DNA of 64,000 nucleotides. Origin: Rhizobium sp. 16-449-1b (GTDB lineage: Bacteria > Pseudomonadota > Alphaproteobacteria > Rhizobiales > Rhizobiaceae). The DNA is taken from NCBI RefSeq assembly GCF_017741935.1, contig NZ_JAGHMH010000010.1:159024-223023 (forward strand), written 5' to 3'. Made by a program: the position numbers and the translations under genes. Positions within the stretch are counted from its first letter, which is position 1, and the number at the start of each line of letters is the position of its first letter. A model generated the notes under the pieces. That model was given only the letters and a program-made list of their open reading frames with translations, was not told the origin of the DNA and made no database searches. Of this stretch, positions 38,007 through 46,180 are shown in pieces.

Positions 38007-38849
38007 ATGTCCAATGCTATTTCTCGCCAGGCTGGACTCGTCAGCATCGGCGACAACGTGGTCGATCACTACATTGACCAACGAGTATACTATCCGGGTG
38101 GCAATGCCTTGAATGTCGCCGTTCTCGCACGTCGATTTGGTCTAGGCGATGTTGCCTACATAGGTCTGATCGGTGACGATGAGGAGGGCGCCCATGTTCA
38201 TTCTTCGCTCCTCGCTGAAGGTCTGTCCGACGCTCATTTGCGTCGAGCGAAAGGCGAGACGGGCAAAGCAAAGGTAAATATCATCGATGGTGATCGGGTC
38301 TTTATCGAATCCAACCAAGGCGGCGTGCGTAAGCGGCTAATGCTGCGGATGGACGTCGATGACATTGACCTGATTTCCCGTCTCGGCCACGTGCATTCAT
38401 CGTGTTTCAGTTACATCGAGCCTGAACTGCCTCGCATCCGTGCAGCCTCGAGAGAACTGTCGTTTGACTTCTCCACCGAGCGAGACCGCGACTATCTCGC
38501 AGCGATTTGCCCCCTTTTGACGCTGGCGTTCTTTTCTGGATCCGATCTGTCGAATGACGAAGCCGATAGCTTTATCGGAGAGATGCATGCTCTGGGCGTG
38601 GCCTCGGTTTGTGTGACGCAGGGTGAGCGCGGTGCGGTTTTTAGCGAAGGTGGGCGCGTAACGCGGCAAGGAATCGTGCAGGCGAAGCTCGTTGATACAA
38701 TGGGAGCCGGGGACGCTTTCATCGCGGGTTTTCTTGCCGCGCGTATCAACGGGGCGTCGCTGGAACCGGCTTTGGCTCATGCAGCAGGATCTGCGGCGAA
38801 AGCGTGCGAGTGGCCGGGGGCCTTTGGTCACCCGCATCCTGCGGAGTAG
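38007..38849 (+). CDS. PfkB-family sugar kinase, FrlD-like
   Basis: A 280-residue ribokinase-fold enzyme. It has the N-terminal substrate motif YYPGGNALNVAVLARRFG near residues 29-46, VAYIGLIGDDEEG, and the catalytic/anion-hole motif DTMGAGDAFIAGFLA near residue 230. The short N-terminus (GLVSIGDNVVDHY) resembles fructoselysine 6-kinase. With the deglycase it would form a kinase/deglycase pair: phosphorylate the imported fructosamine, then cleave it. It is the last gene of the operon; small hairpins follow near 38952-38965 (CCGCCTTTTGGCGG) and 38977-38997. Confidence 0.82.
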   Translation: MSNAISRQAGLVSIGDNVVDHYIDQRVYYPGGNALNVAVLARRFGLGDVAYIGLIGDDEEGAHVHSSLLAEGLSDAHLRRAKGETGKAKVNIIDGDRVFIESNQGGVRKRLMLRMDVDDIDLISRLGHVHSSCFSYIEPELPRIRAASRELSFDFSTERDRDYLAAICPLLTLAFFSGSDLSNDEADSFIGEMHALGVASVCVTQGERGAVFSEGGRVTRQGIVQAKLVDTMGAGDAFIAGFLAARINGASLEPALAHAAGSAAKACEWPGAFGHPHPAE

Positions 38850-39069
38850 GTGACGGGGCTTCGGCCAACATTCAGGGGCGATAGTCTCGCTGACCGCTAG
38901 CAGTAAATGGCGTCTGGGCGCCACCGTCTTCCTCCCGGGGAAAGTCGTCGACCGCCTTTTGGCGGACTCGAGTGAAAGGAGGGTCGGCGACCTTCCTGGG
39001 GGGCAGCAGGGCTTTTGGCGGTAGTGGGCAATGCTGTGGACGCCGTGCATCGAGCTTGCTTGCATCTCG

Positions 39070-39276
39070 ATGGAAAACATTCGCTGGAGTAAGTCGGTGA
39101 AAGACAAAAAGATTGATGAGAAGTGGCAAGATCTCGTTTCACACTATCGGCCATTAGGTATCAAAGCGGTGCTTGCGGCAACAACTGTCCGGTCTCCTGC
39201 GCGCCCGAAGAAAAGTGGTCAATCGCCGTCCGATAAAATACCTTTAGCCACGGGGCGGGTTGATCGCGCGGAATGA
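39070..39276 (+). CDS. Small hypothetical protein
   Basis: A 68-codon frame from ATG 39070. Its first half (KKIDEKWQDLVSHYRPLGIK, then AVLAAT) resembles short rhizobial proteins of unknown function, but the tail is low complexity and the ribosome site is poor. It may be a remnant. No function can be given. Confidence 0.3.
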   Translation: MENIRWSKSVKDKKIDEKWQDLVSHYRPLGIKAVLAATTVRSPARPKKSGQSPSDKIPLATGRVDRAE

Positions 39277-39469
39277 TACGAATTTGACGGCATTGCTGGT
39301 CGGTGCTGTTAGAACTCCTCCCGGGGCACCTTGGCTGCCGTCTCGCAGATCGCGGCGGCAGCCACTTTTCGTGGGAGCAATGGCGTCTTGGCTTCAACCG
39401 ACACTTCGATGCTGGCGCCCGGTACGACACCTGCCGCCGACCGCGGCGCAACTTAGTGCGATCTCTGTC

Positions 39470-39670
39470 ATGAAGGAATGGATACTTTCCCCGCTTGAAA
39501 AGACCTGCATTCGGTGGATTTCTCAAGGGAGGACCGTCGCCGAAATCGCGTCGATTGAGGGCAAATCCGTCGCCGACATCGAGAACTGCCTGCATAGTTC
39601 ATTGGTCGTACTGAAGGCAAAGTCGATTGAGGAGGCCATTCAGAAAGCAGATCTCAGTAAGTCCAATTGA
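39470..39670 (+). CDS. Small LuxR-type helix-turn-helix protein
   Basis: A 66-residue protein consisting only of a LuxR/GerE-like HTH: LSPLEKTCIRWISQGRTVAE, then IASIEGKSVADIENCL as recognition region, then LKAKSIEEAIQKADL. No sensor domain. The ATG at 39470 begins right at the domain; the upstream extension of the frame is unlike protein. A truncated relative lies at 45269-45436, on the far side of the cytokinin cluster. It could be a stand-alone regulator or the surviving tail of a larger one. Confidence 0.55.
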   Translation: MKEWILSPLEKTCIRWISQGRTVAEIASIEGKSVADIENCLHSSLVVLKAKSIEEAIQKADLSKSN

Positions 39671-40040
39671 CTTGATCGAAAGGCGCTCTTGCCGTCGGCT
39701 TGAAAAACGGAACCAACTTTGCTGCCGAGAACTGGGGGACGTGACTGCCCACCGGTTCAGCTTTCATATGCGCACGTTGCATCTGATCGATCTCTTGCAA
39801 TATGTGTAGCAGCCGTTTGCCTGCTGTCGTGGCAAACGGCCTCAGGAACGATGGAAGTTCCATAATATCTACTATGTGATATGTTATAACATTACAACAC
39901 TGCCTCGCACATGGCTCAACGCGAGTTCGGAACATACGACGTTGGAAGCGGCCAACCTTCAAGGCCACCTGTTCACAGACAGCGGCATCGGAAAACGCTT
40001 AGGCGATATGTAAATACCAATCACCAAGCGAAATACTCGT
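39671..40040. other. Convergent intergenic region with terminator and a palindrome
   Basis: The region holds the hairpin at 39812-39840 and a perfect 12-base palindrome ATGTTATAACAT at 39881-39892. No coding frame with recognisable content. Confidence 0.4.
39812..39840. terminator. Bidirectional hairpin terminator
   Basis: GCCGTTTGCC / GGCAAACGGC, 10-base perfect stem, 9-base loop, between two convergent genes (HTH protein and tetR). Confidence 0.55.
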
Positions 40041-40661
40041 TTATCTAGTGACCAAATCGGCGCGCTGGTACGAGGAAAGCATCGCCTGAACGATACGCAA
40101 GCCATCGGTTTTCAAATCAAACCCCGAATTTTCTTCCAGCCAGGTCTGAAACGTTCCCCGCATCATAAACCAAAAGGTATATGCCGCAGTGTCGGACGTC
40201 CAGGGAGCTAGCAATTCCTTCCTAGTCTCTGCGGATCCAAAGACGCTACCTAACGTCGCTCGCACCTCCTGGTGGAACTTGAGGTCTTCATTATAGAAGG
40301 CGGCTGTATCGGAAACTTTCTTATCATAGATCTGGAAAATCCGCCTGCAGTTTTCGTTGTCAGCGAGGTAGTTAATGGCTGATGTGGCACATTCAGCAAC
40401 CGCCTTCAACGGCTTCTCAACCATTCCTGCGTCATGGAGTCTGCCCAGTTTTCTTGCGTGCCAGCAAAAATCATCGCGCAATGCCAACAGAATGTGCATT
40501 TTTTGTCCGAAATGCCACTGGACGGCGCCCGTTGTTACGGCCGCTTCGCCGGCAATTTCTTGCAAGGTGGTGTCATCGTATCCTTTTTCGATAAAAATAG
40601 CTTCGGCAGAGCGTAAAATCCGCGTCCGGGTAGCTGTAGCCTCTTCCGGCGTCCTTCTCAT
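40041..40661 (-). CDS. TetR-family regulator downstream of the cytokinin genes
   Basis: A 206-residue protein with an N-terminal TetR HTH: ATRTRILRSAEAIFIEKGYD, then TLQEIAGEAAVTTGAVQWHF, close to the AcrR type. The C-terminal ligand domain is not specific. It is the last gene on the minus strand after ipt-radical SAM-idi-LOG, 300 bases beyond LOG, so it could be co-transcribed or have its own promoter. A palindrome TACATTA-A-TAATGTA upstream of ipt resembles AcrR-type operators, so it may regulate the cytokinin genes; alternatively it may govern a gene outside the window. Confidence 0.82.
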   Translation of the reverse strand: MRRTPEEATATRTRILRSAEAIFIEKGYDDTTLQEIAGEAAVTTGAVQWHFGQKMHILLALRDDFCWHARKLGRLHDAGMVEKPLKAVAECATSAINYLADNENCRRIFQIYDKKVSDTAAFYNEDLKFHQEVRATLGSVFGSAETRKELLAPWTSDTAAYTFWFMMRGTFQTWLEENSGFDLKTDGLRIVQAMLSSYQRADLVTR

Positions 40662-40962
40662 GACTTACCTGTCCTGTGGCCAATCGCATAAGTCCTCTTG
40701 GGAACGCACCTCACCCCGGCATCCCGCGAGAGATAGGAAATAAGAGATCGGCCATGGTTTGCCACAGCGATTTCGTTACAAAATTAACAAAGGGATCACA
40801 GGTATGCAGGGCCACCGCCGCTCGTGGTACCCTCTCGTTTTATAGACAACGCAATTCACAATTCACTACCGTTCAATGCAATTCATATCATTAACTCGCC
40901 TCTGTGACTGCTACAGCTGGTTATCGGCAGCAACGATGAGGTAACTGGCAAAGTGGGCTCAG
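40662..40962. other. Intergenic region between tetR and LOG, no gene seen
   Basis: About 300 bases with several imperfect repeats of CAATTCA (around 40851-40890) and no recognisable frame. It may contain the tetR promoter. Confidence 0.35.
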
Positions 40963-41556
40963 TTAGCGGCGGAGCGCACCTAAGAAATCGCTCTGTTCTG
41001 AACGTGACTTTAGCGTGGCGCTACCTTTTGCCATCGCAGACAAGAGCGCCTCAGCGTCCTCCTCGACGAGGAGGATGTTGCGATGGCTTGCTGTCACGAA
41101 CGCCTCGTCAACAACGTGATCAAGAAAGGATTCGAGCTTCCTATAAAAGCCTGCGGTGTCGAGCAGCCCACAGGGTTTACTATGATAGCCAAGCTGAGCC
41201 CATGTCCATACTTCGAACAGTTCTTCAAGCGTTCCCAATCCCCCTGGCAAGGCGATAAAGCCATCCGACAGCGCTGCCATCAGCGCTTTGCGCTCGTGCA
41301 TGGTCTCGACAATGCGCAGATCAGCGAGACCAGTGTGCGCAACCTCATTCTCGGCCAGTGCACGCGGGATTACCCCAATAACCTCTCCGCCATTGCTTCG
41401 GGCTGCATCGGCGATCGTCCCCATCAAACCGATCGAAGCGCCGCCATACACTAATCCGATGCCTGACGTCGCGAGAGCTTTGCCGAGGCGCTTTGCTGCG
41501 CTCACATAGTCTGGTTTCCGGCCGTTGTTTGAGCCCGAAAAGACGCAATATCTCAA
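40963..41556 (-). CDS. LOG-family cytokinin riboside 5'-monophosphate phosphoribohydrolase
   Basis: A 197-residue protein starting at a TTG ([12 protein letters not shown]), chosen because GGGAGGAG sits just before it and because LOG proteins begin with this strand; an ATG at 41583 is possible. Both LOG signatures are present: MHERK at about 86-90 and PGGLGTLEE at about 104-112, along with [14 protein letters not shown] for nucleotide binding. LOG enzymes remove ribose 5-phosphate from cytokinin nucleotides and give the active free base. It lies about 125 bases after idi in the same direction. LOG homologues alone can be general nucleosidases, but next to ipt a cytokinin role is likely. Confidence 0.88.
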   Translation of the reverse strand: MRYCVFSGSNNGRKPDYVSAAKRLGKALATSGIGLVYGGASIGLMGTIADAARSNGGEVIGVIPRALAENEVAHTGLADLRIVETMHERKALMAALSDGFIALPGGLGTLEELFEVWTWAQLGYHSKPCGLLDTAGFYRKLESFLDHVVDEAFVTASHRNILLVEEDAEALLSAMAKGSATLKSRSEQSDFLGALRR

Positions 41557-41683
41557 ACGCTCCTCCCATCGACAAACGAACATTACGCAAGATTGGCTTT
41601 GAATATTCAAACCCACCAAGATCCGTTTCGAGCGCCCAGACCAGGGCACGGAATAGCGCGGCCAAATCGTCGTAACCAACGTC

Positions 41684-42292
41684 TCATATTTTTGCTCTGG
41701 CGGCTTCTGGCAAGCTCAGCTCATCCGCTATGGGCCATTGCGATGGATCCGCATTAAACGATGCGAGCAGTTCGACTTGCGCGCGACACCATGGCGACAC
41801 CAGCAAGCGCCCATCCTGTAAGCTTTTGACAAACCATTGCCAATCCACCCACTGCCACGCAGACACCTCATTCAGATCGGGTGTTACGCTCAAGGTTTGG
41901 CAGCGGGCGGTGAACACGGGGCACAATTCATGTTCGGTGATCCCATTCGTCATTGCTGCGCGATAGGAAAACTCGGGTAGCACAAGACGAATGCCATTTA
42001 CCTCTATCCCCAATTCCTTTCGAACCCGGCGCTCGATTGCTTCAATCAACGATTCACCCGGCCGCGGGTGCCCACAGCAACTATTGGTGAGAACACCGGG
42101 CCATGTAATCTTGTCCGATGCCCGCCGCGTCACGAGCAGCTTCTTGTCGCCATCAAAAATGTAGACCGAAAAGGCAAGGTGCAGCGGTGTATGGGCGTGA
42201 TGGATTTCGGACTTTGGAGCCGTGCCGATGGCCTCACCATGCTCGTTGCACAAAATGACCTTTTCGGAGAGTGTATTCGTCGAAGTGTTCAT
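41684..42292 (-). CDS. idi: Isopentenyl-diphosphate delta-isomerase (type I)
   Basis: A 202-residue Nudix-fold IDI. The start at 42292 has GGAGGTG upstream. Key features: [11 protein letters not shown], the catalytic cysteine in TNSCCGHP (Cys73), and the acidic pair in EHELCPV (Glu120 and Glu122) that binds metal. It interconverts IPP and DMAPP in the cytosol. Rhizobial idi genes are also known from gibberellin operons; here none of the gibberellin genes is present, and the neighbour is ipt, which consumes DMAPP. It therefore most likely feeds cytokinin synthesis. Confidence 0.92.
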   Translation of the reverse strand: MNTSTNTLSEKVILCNEHGEAIGTAPKSEIHHAHTPLHLAFSVYIFDGDKKLLVTRRASDKITWPGVLTNSCCGHPRPGESLIEAIERRVRKELGIEVNGIRLVLPEFSYRAAMTNGITEHELCPVFTARCQTLSVTPDLNEVSAWQWVDWQWFVKSLQDGRLLVSPWCRAQVELLASFNADPSQWPIADELSLPEAARAKI

Positions 42293-42404
42293 CAAACACC
42301 TCCAAGGTTGGAAAGCTGCATGCAACCTGATCGGTGGACGGTCATCAGCGTCTTCAGAAATGGCAACGTGTGGAAGTGAACGCATGGCGTCGTTAAACTC
42401 AGGG

Positions 42405-44030
42405 TCAAGCCGTCGTCACACCATATCCATTAAGTTGCTCGAGAAGTTGACTTTCAAGACGCTGCGCTTGCCCTTCGTCCTCGACGTCCGCACTGATCAT
42501 TCCGAGACGATCGACTAATTTTTCTACTACGGCGTTCCGACGTCCGGAGTCATTGCTTATAAGCGGACCCTCGAAATCGTGTTGCCAAGATCGGAAGTTT
42601 GCGGTGTCGCTTTTCCAGCGAACCTCCCTTAGAGTTTCGAGCTGCAATCGCTGCGCTGTATCGGAGTCCATCCCGTTGTGGCTCCAGATCCGTGCCTCGC
42701 CGCTCGGGTCATCAACTTTGAGGTTGAAGCGTTCTGCATCTTGCCAAACAGGCATAGTCTCGTCCTGAAGCATGCAAACGTAAAGAGCGAATTCTCCGGA
42801 ATACTCGTTGACAAGGAACGCCTTGGTCTCCTCGAACATATCGGGAGTTTCCCCTGGATAACCGACAATAAACGACACGAAATGTTTGATCGTGCTTCCG
42901 TCTAGAAGCTCGTGAGCTACACGATTTGCTCGCGCCGTGACTTTCTTGTCCATGTTCCTGAGGCTCGCATCGCTCATTGACTCGAAGCCAATGAACAGAG
43001 ATTTGCAGCCGGCGTCTTCGAGCTGATGGACGAGCTCGGCATCTTTGATTGAATTTGCTCGCGTGTATGCTTCCCATTGAATGTCGATGGTAGCTAATTT
43101 CGGCAAAAGCTCCCTGAGGCGCTTCGGAGGTACGGTAAACGTTGAATCCAACGCTTTGACGTAGCTTGCGCCGTTTTGAACTTTATAGTGCTCCCAATCG
43201 CTCGCGATTTTATCTGCGGACTTATATCTCCACAGGGGCGATGCAGCCGGGAATGAGCAAAATTTGCAACTGAACGGACAACCCCGCATCGATTCGTAAG
43301 GTACAACCGGTGCATGACCGGTTAGCGCGGGTGACGGGTATTGGTCCAGGTCGATATAGGCGATCGGCGTAAGCCGTGGTCGGCCATTTACATCGCGAAA
43401 CACGAGATTAGGAACGCTGGTGGGATCACCTCCCTTGAGCTTATTGAGCAAATCCGGCAGCGCAAATTCAGCATCTCCGCGAATGATAAAATCGACGCTC
43501 CCATGATCTCGCATAATCTGCATGAACTTGAGATTGCTATATTGACCACCAAGGATCAGGATTGCATCGGGGAATCGCAGCTCGATCCAACTTATCGCCT
43601 GAAGCAAGCTGCGCCGGTCCCAGATGAAGGTGGTTGAGAGGAGAACGACATCGTAAGAACCAGCGGGTTCGTCTCCAACCCCTTTCCAGATATTTTCAGT
43701 TGGCATCGCGTCGAACTCAACTCCCCCCTCAGTGAGAATGGACTGCAGCGTGAAGGTCGTGAGGTGGAACGTTCGAGCCGGTTGGGACGCGCCTTTGGCA
43801 GCAGAGCTATTGCTCATAGCCCTTGCCCCGCCGCCATCTCGACGTGCACGAAGCAACGGCACGCCCCCCCCATCGTCGGCTTTATACTGAAGGCGCGAGA
43901 GATCAAATCGGGCCCTACCAGAGCCGACGGCAGCCACTTCAGGATTGATAAGGAGCTCGAAGGATGAACCACGCAGCAGCCTGTTATCGGGAAATTCCGG
44001 CCCCATTCCGGAGATGAGCAAGATAGTCAT
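42405..44030 (-). CDS. B12-binding-type radical SAM protein in cytokinin cluster
   Basis: A 541-residue protein. Residues 1-210 resemble the cobalamin-binding Rossmann domain of class B radical SAM enzymes (DVVLLSTTFIWDRRSLLQAI, AILILGGQYSN, VDFIIRGDAEFALPDLL), though the DxHxxG histidine motif is not seen. Then follows the radical SAM core with the iron-sulfur cysteines CPFSCKFC (Cys251, Cys255, Cys258), IQWEAYTRANS and FIGFESMSDASLRNMDK. Such enzymes methylate unactivated carbons, add methylthio groups or rearrange carbon skeletons. It sits between ipt (77-base gap) and idi (112-base gap), so its substrate may be the prenyl side chain or adenine ring of a cytokinin. The reaction itself is not predictable. 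Confidence 0.85.
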   Translation of the reverse strand: MTILLISGMGPEFPDNRLLRGSSFELLINPEVAAVGSGRARFDLSRLQYKADDGGGVPLLRARRDGGGARAMSNSSAAKGASQPARTFHLTTFTLQSILTEGGVEFDAMPTENIWKGVGDEPAGSYDVVLLSTTFIWDRRSLLQAISWIELRFPDAILILGGQYSNLKFMQIMRDHGSVDFIIRGDAEFALPDLLNKLKGGDPTSVPNLVFRDVNGRPRLTPIAYIDLDQYPSPALTGHAPVVPYESMRGCPFSCKFCSFPAASPLWRYKSADKIASDWEHYKVQNGASYVKALDSTFTVPPKRLRELLPKLATIDIQWEAYTRANSIKDAELVHQLEDAGCKSLFIGFESMSDASLRNMDKKVTARANRVAHELLDGSTIKHFVSFIVGYPGETPDMFEETKAFLVNEYSGEFALYVCMLQDETMPVWQDAERFNLKVDDPSGEARIWSHNGMDSDTAQRLQLETLREVRWKSDTANFRSWQHDFEGPLISNDSGRRNAVVEKLVDRLGMISADVEDEGQAQRLESQLLEQLNGYGVTTA

Positions 44031-44106
44031 TTTACCTCACGGTTGGCAAAGTTTCAGATTGACGCGTAGCTCGAAAGTAAGCTTTTGCTGAATCTCATGA
44101 GTAGAC

Positions 44107-44865
44107 CTAGCCCAACGATCTAAGGTCCGGTGGGCTCCCGGTATCATGTGGAGCCGAGAGAGGAGTGAGGCCAACATTCCCGCCTTCTTGCCAGTCAGGG
44201 AAGTCGCGCTCTTGCCACCGCGCGTGTTCAAGATATTCCTCGGCAATGGCCGCTATCAGCGCCTCCCGCCGCATCGGATCGAGATGTAACAACTCGCTGA
44301 TTTCGATGTTATTTTCCCTGGCGAACTGTATCGCGCAGCGATATCCGTCGATGTCCTCCAATACTGGCCGGAGAACTTCCTGGTTCCAGAGATCCGCCAA
44401 CTCTTCCAGCAGGGATGGGCGCTCGTCCTTGATGGCAAACATTTCCGTAACTCGAAGTCTTGCCCGCGGCAGGAAAACATCCGGAGCCGCAAGACGCAGG
44501 CGCCTTACGTGCCACCTGAAACCGGCATTCCAATAGGAGTCCTTGGCCATGCAGTTCAGAAGGGAAATCGAACCGCCTTCGAGGATGAGGCCAGGGGAAG
44601 ATTTGCGATCCTCTATTTCCGATATGAGCTGGAGATGAGCGGCCTCTGCTTCCATCACGCCTTCGGTGAGTGGGCGCGAATCTAGGTAGATTCGCTGGGT
44701 GGATTGCAGCTCCGACTCTAAAGGACGCCCGCTGCCGGTGGCGATTTGAGGGCAGCATTGTACTCGATCCAGCGCGATAACCGGCCATCCGGTCTCTCGT
44801 GCAATTTGGATTGCCAAGTCTGTTTTTCCGCTGCAGGTGGGTCCATAAATAAGATAGATTAGCAT
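44107..44865 (-). CDS. ipt: Adenylate dimethylallyltransferase (isopentenyltransferase), Tzs-like
   Basis: A 252-residue enzyme that transfers a prenyl group to N6 of AMP, the first step of cytokinin synthesis. P-loop GPTCSGKT is at residues 8-15, with ALDRVQCCPQIATGSGRPLE after it and SLLEELADLWN later. The ATG at 44865 was chosen over 44871 because it aligns with Tzs of Agrobacterium, and this puts Asp173 (in DIDGYR) and His214 (in EYLEHA) exactly at the numbers I recall for the Tzs residues that permit use of the hydroxylated donor HMBDP. Direct trans-zeatin-type synthesis is therefore plausible. Compared with Tzs (243 residues) the C-terminus is slightly longer. It is the first gene of the minus-strand cluster. 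Confidence 0.93.
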   Translation of the reverse strand: MLIYLIYGPTCSGKTDLAIQIARETGWPVIALDRVQCCPQIATGSGRPLESELQSTQRIYLDSRPLTEGVMEAEAAHLQLISEIEDRKSSPGLILEGGSISLLNCMAKDSYWNAGFRWHVRRLRLAAPDVFLPRARLRVTEMFAIKDERPSLLEELADLWNQEVLRPVLEDIDGYRCAIQFARENNIEISELLHLDPMRREALIAAIAEEYLEHARWQERDFPDWQEGGNVGLTPLSAPHDTGSPPDLRSLG

Positions 44866-45137
44866 TCGCATCTCGCTCTTTTTTGGTAACTGGTGCCATC
44901 GGGCGTGACGCGGCACGATCTGATAACCGTGCCGCTTGATCGGGTATTGAAAAGTATGCGCCGCGCACAGTATAAAAAGAACAAATGTCCGAATTCGAAG
45001 TCTCGAATTCAGAAATAATGATAGTATTTGTTCCGGGTGCAACCTTAGCAACGGAGATTGGTGTTCGCAATACGGATGAAAACATTAAATATATACATTA
45101 ATAATGTAAATATACTGATTGTAATGCCAGAATCCCA
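44866..45137 (-). promoter_or_regulatory. AT-rich promoter region of the cytokinin cluster
   Basis: About 270 bases before ipt, strongly AT-rich at 45080-45115. They contain the palindrome TACATTA-A-TAATGTA at 45094-45108, with ATATA on both sides. The half-sites ACATT / AATGT are like those of AcrR-type TetR operators. No convincing -35/-10 pair was fixed. Confidence 0.5.
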
Positions 45138-45268
45138 ATGCTTGTACTAGAAGTTTCGTTTCAATTGACATCGATTCCCCAACCGACCCTGCGGGTGATC
45201 AACTTGCAGGGTGTGCCGCCGCTAAACAACGACCATGTGCTGGACGGCGCGCATACCCGACCCTGAAT

Positions 45269-45436
45269 GTGGTCATAAACAATGCAGGTAGGGGCAAGAC
45301 CCTCGGGGAGACCGCATTGCTCGAAGGAAAGAGCGTAGCGGAGATCGAGGACCATTTGCGACGTGCGGTGCTCTCGCTTGGAACAAAGTCCATCAAGGAA
45401 GCGCTTTATAAGGCCAACCTTCCCGAGCCCTATTGA
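45269..45436 (+). pseudogene. LuxR-type HTH fragment, relative of the 39470 gene
   Basis: The frame ending at TGA 45434-45436 reads GKTLGETALLEGKSVAEIED, then LGTKSIKEALYKANL, matching GRTVAEIASIEGKSVADIEN and LKAKSIEEAIQKADL of the protein at 39470-39670. The first HTH helix (LSPLEKTCIRWIS) is missing and there is no good start, so it is probably a broken copy. It ends one base before the eutC stop of the opposite strand. Confidence 0.5.
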
Positions 45437-46180
45437 CTATGCATCCCCGTGCGTCAGCGTACTTGCCGTGCCTTCGGCGTTTTCCTTGAGGTCAACACCG
45501 GTCAGTTGCAAGCGCAGCGCTTCTCGAACGATCCAAACGATCTTGTCGGCCGCAACCTCATAGCTGAGCCCGTCGGCGTGAATATTCGAAATGCAGTTGC
45601 GTTCGCTGTCGCGTCGTCCCGACTGCGGTTGGAACGTAATATAGACACCCAGACTGTCGGGCACGCTTAGCCCCGGCCGCTCGCCGATTAGCACGATCGC
45701 CACCTCAGCACCGAACGCCGCCGCAGCCTCATCGCCGAATGCCACCCGCGCCTGTTCGCCCAATATCACCGCGGCGATACTGAATCCCCCAAGACGCTTA
45801 ATACACGCTTTGAAGAGCGGGACCGCATGGCGCTCAACCGCCGATGCCGACAGCCCGTCCGCGATAACGAACGCGATATCGTGGCGTTCCCCCGACACCG
45901 GAAGATCGGCAGCAAGCGGCTGACGACCGAGGTCCGGGCGCGCTAGATAGACGGTCCGGTCCGCCGCACACGACCTGATACGGATCGTCGGAACTGGCGC
46001 AAGTTCCTTGGCGAGAGCAACGAAATCGACTCGGCCATGGACGGCGTCCCGCGCCCTGGCATGAGCAAGCTGAAAATCTAAAATTGCCGCTGTGGGCAAT
46101 GCGTCGCCCGCCCTTCCAAGTCCAATCCGGGCACGTGTAGAATTGCGGAAACGCTCAAACGGGTCTCGGCCCCAACTCAT
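45437..46180 (-). CDS. eutC: Ethanolamine ammonia-lyase small subunit
   Basis: A 247-residue EutC: TRARIGLGRAGDALPTAAIL and DFQLAHARARDAVH at the N-terminus, VIADGLSASAVERHAVPLF in the middle, GERPGLSVPDSLGVYITF and the final NCISNIHADGLSY. With EutB it forms the adenosylcobalamin enzyme that splits ethanolamine into acetaldehyde and ammonia. ATG overlaps the eutB stop by 4 bases. No microcompartment genes accompany it, as usual for the short eut form. Confidence 0.93.
   Translation of the reverse strand: MSWGRDPFERFRNSTRARIGLGRAGDALPTAAILDFQLAHARARDAVHGRVDFVALAKELAPVPTIRIRSCAADRTVYLARPDLGRQPLAADLPVSGERHDIAFVIADGLSASAVERHAVPLFKACIKRLGGFSIAAVILGEQARVAFGDEAAAAFGAEVAIVLIGERPGLSVPDSLGVYITFQPQSGRRDSERNCISNIHADGLSYEVAADKIVWIVREALRLQLTGVDLKENAEGTASTLTHGDA

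Noticed and set aside
41684..42292. Gibberellin operon
   Set aside because: idi is often part of such operons in rhizobia, but no P450, ferredoxin, GGPP synthase, CPS or KS genes are present.
45138..45266. Plus-strand frame from ATG 45138
   Set aside because: It stops after 42 codons and is not in frame with the HTH fragment downstream; no ribosome site.
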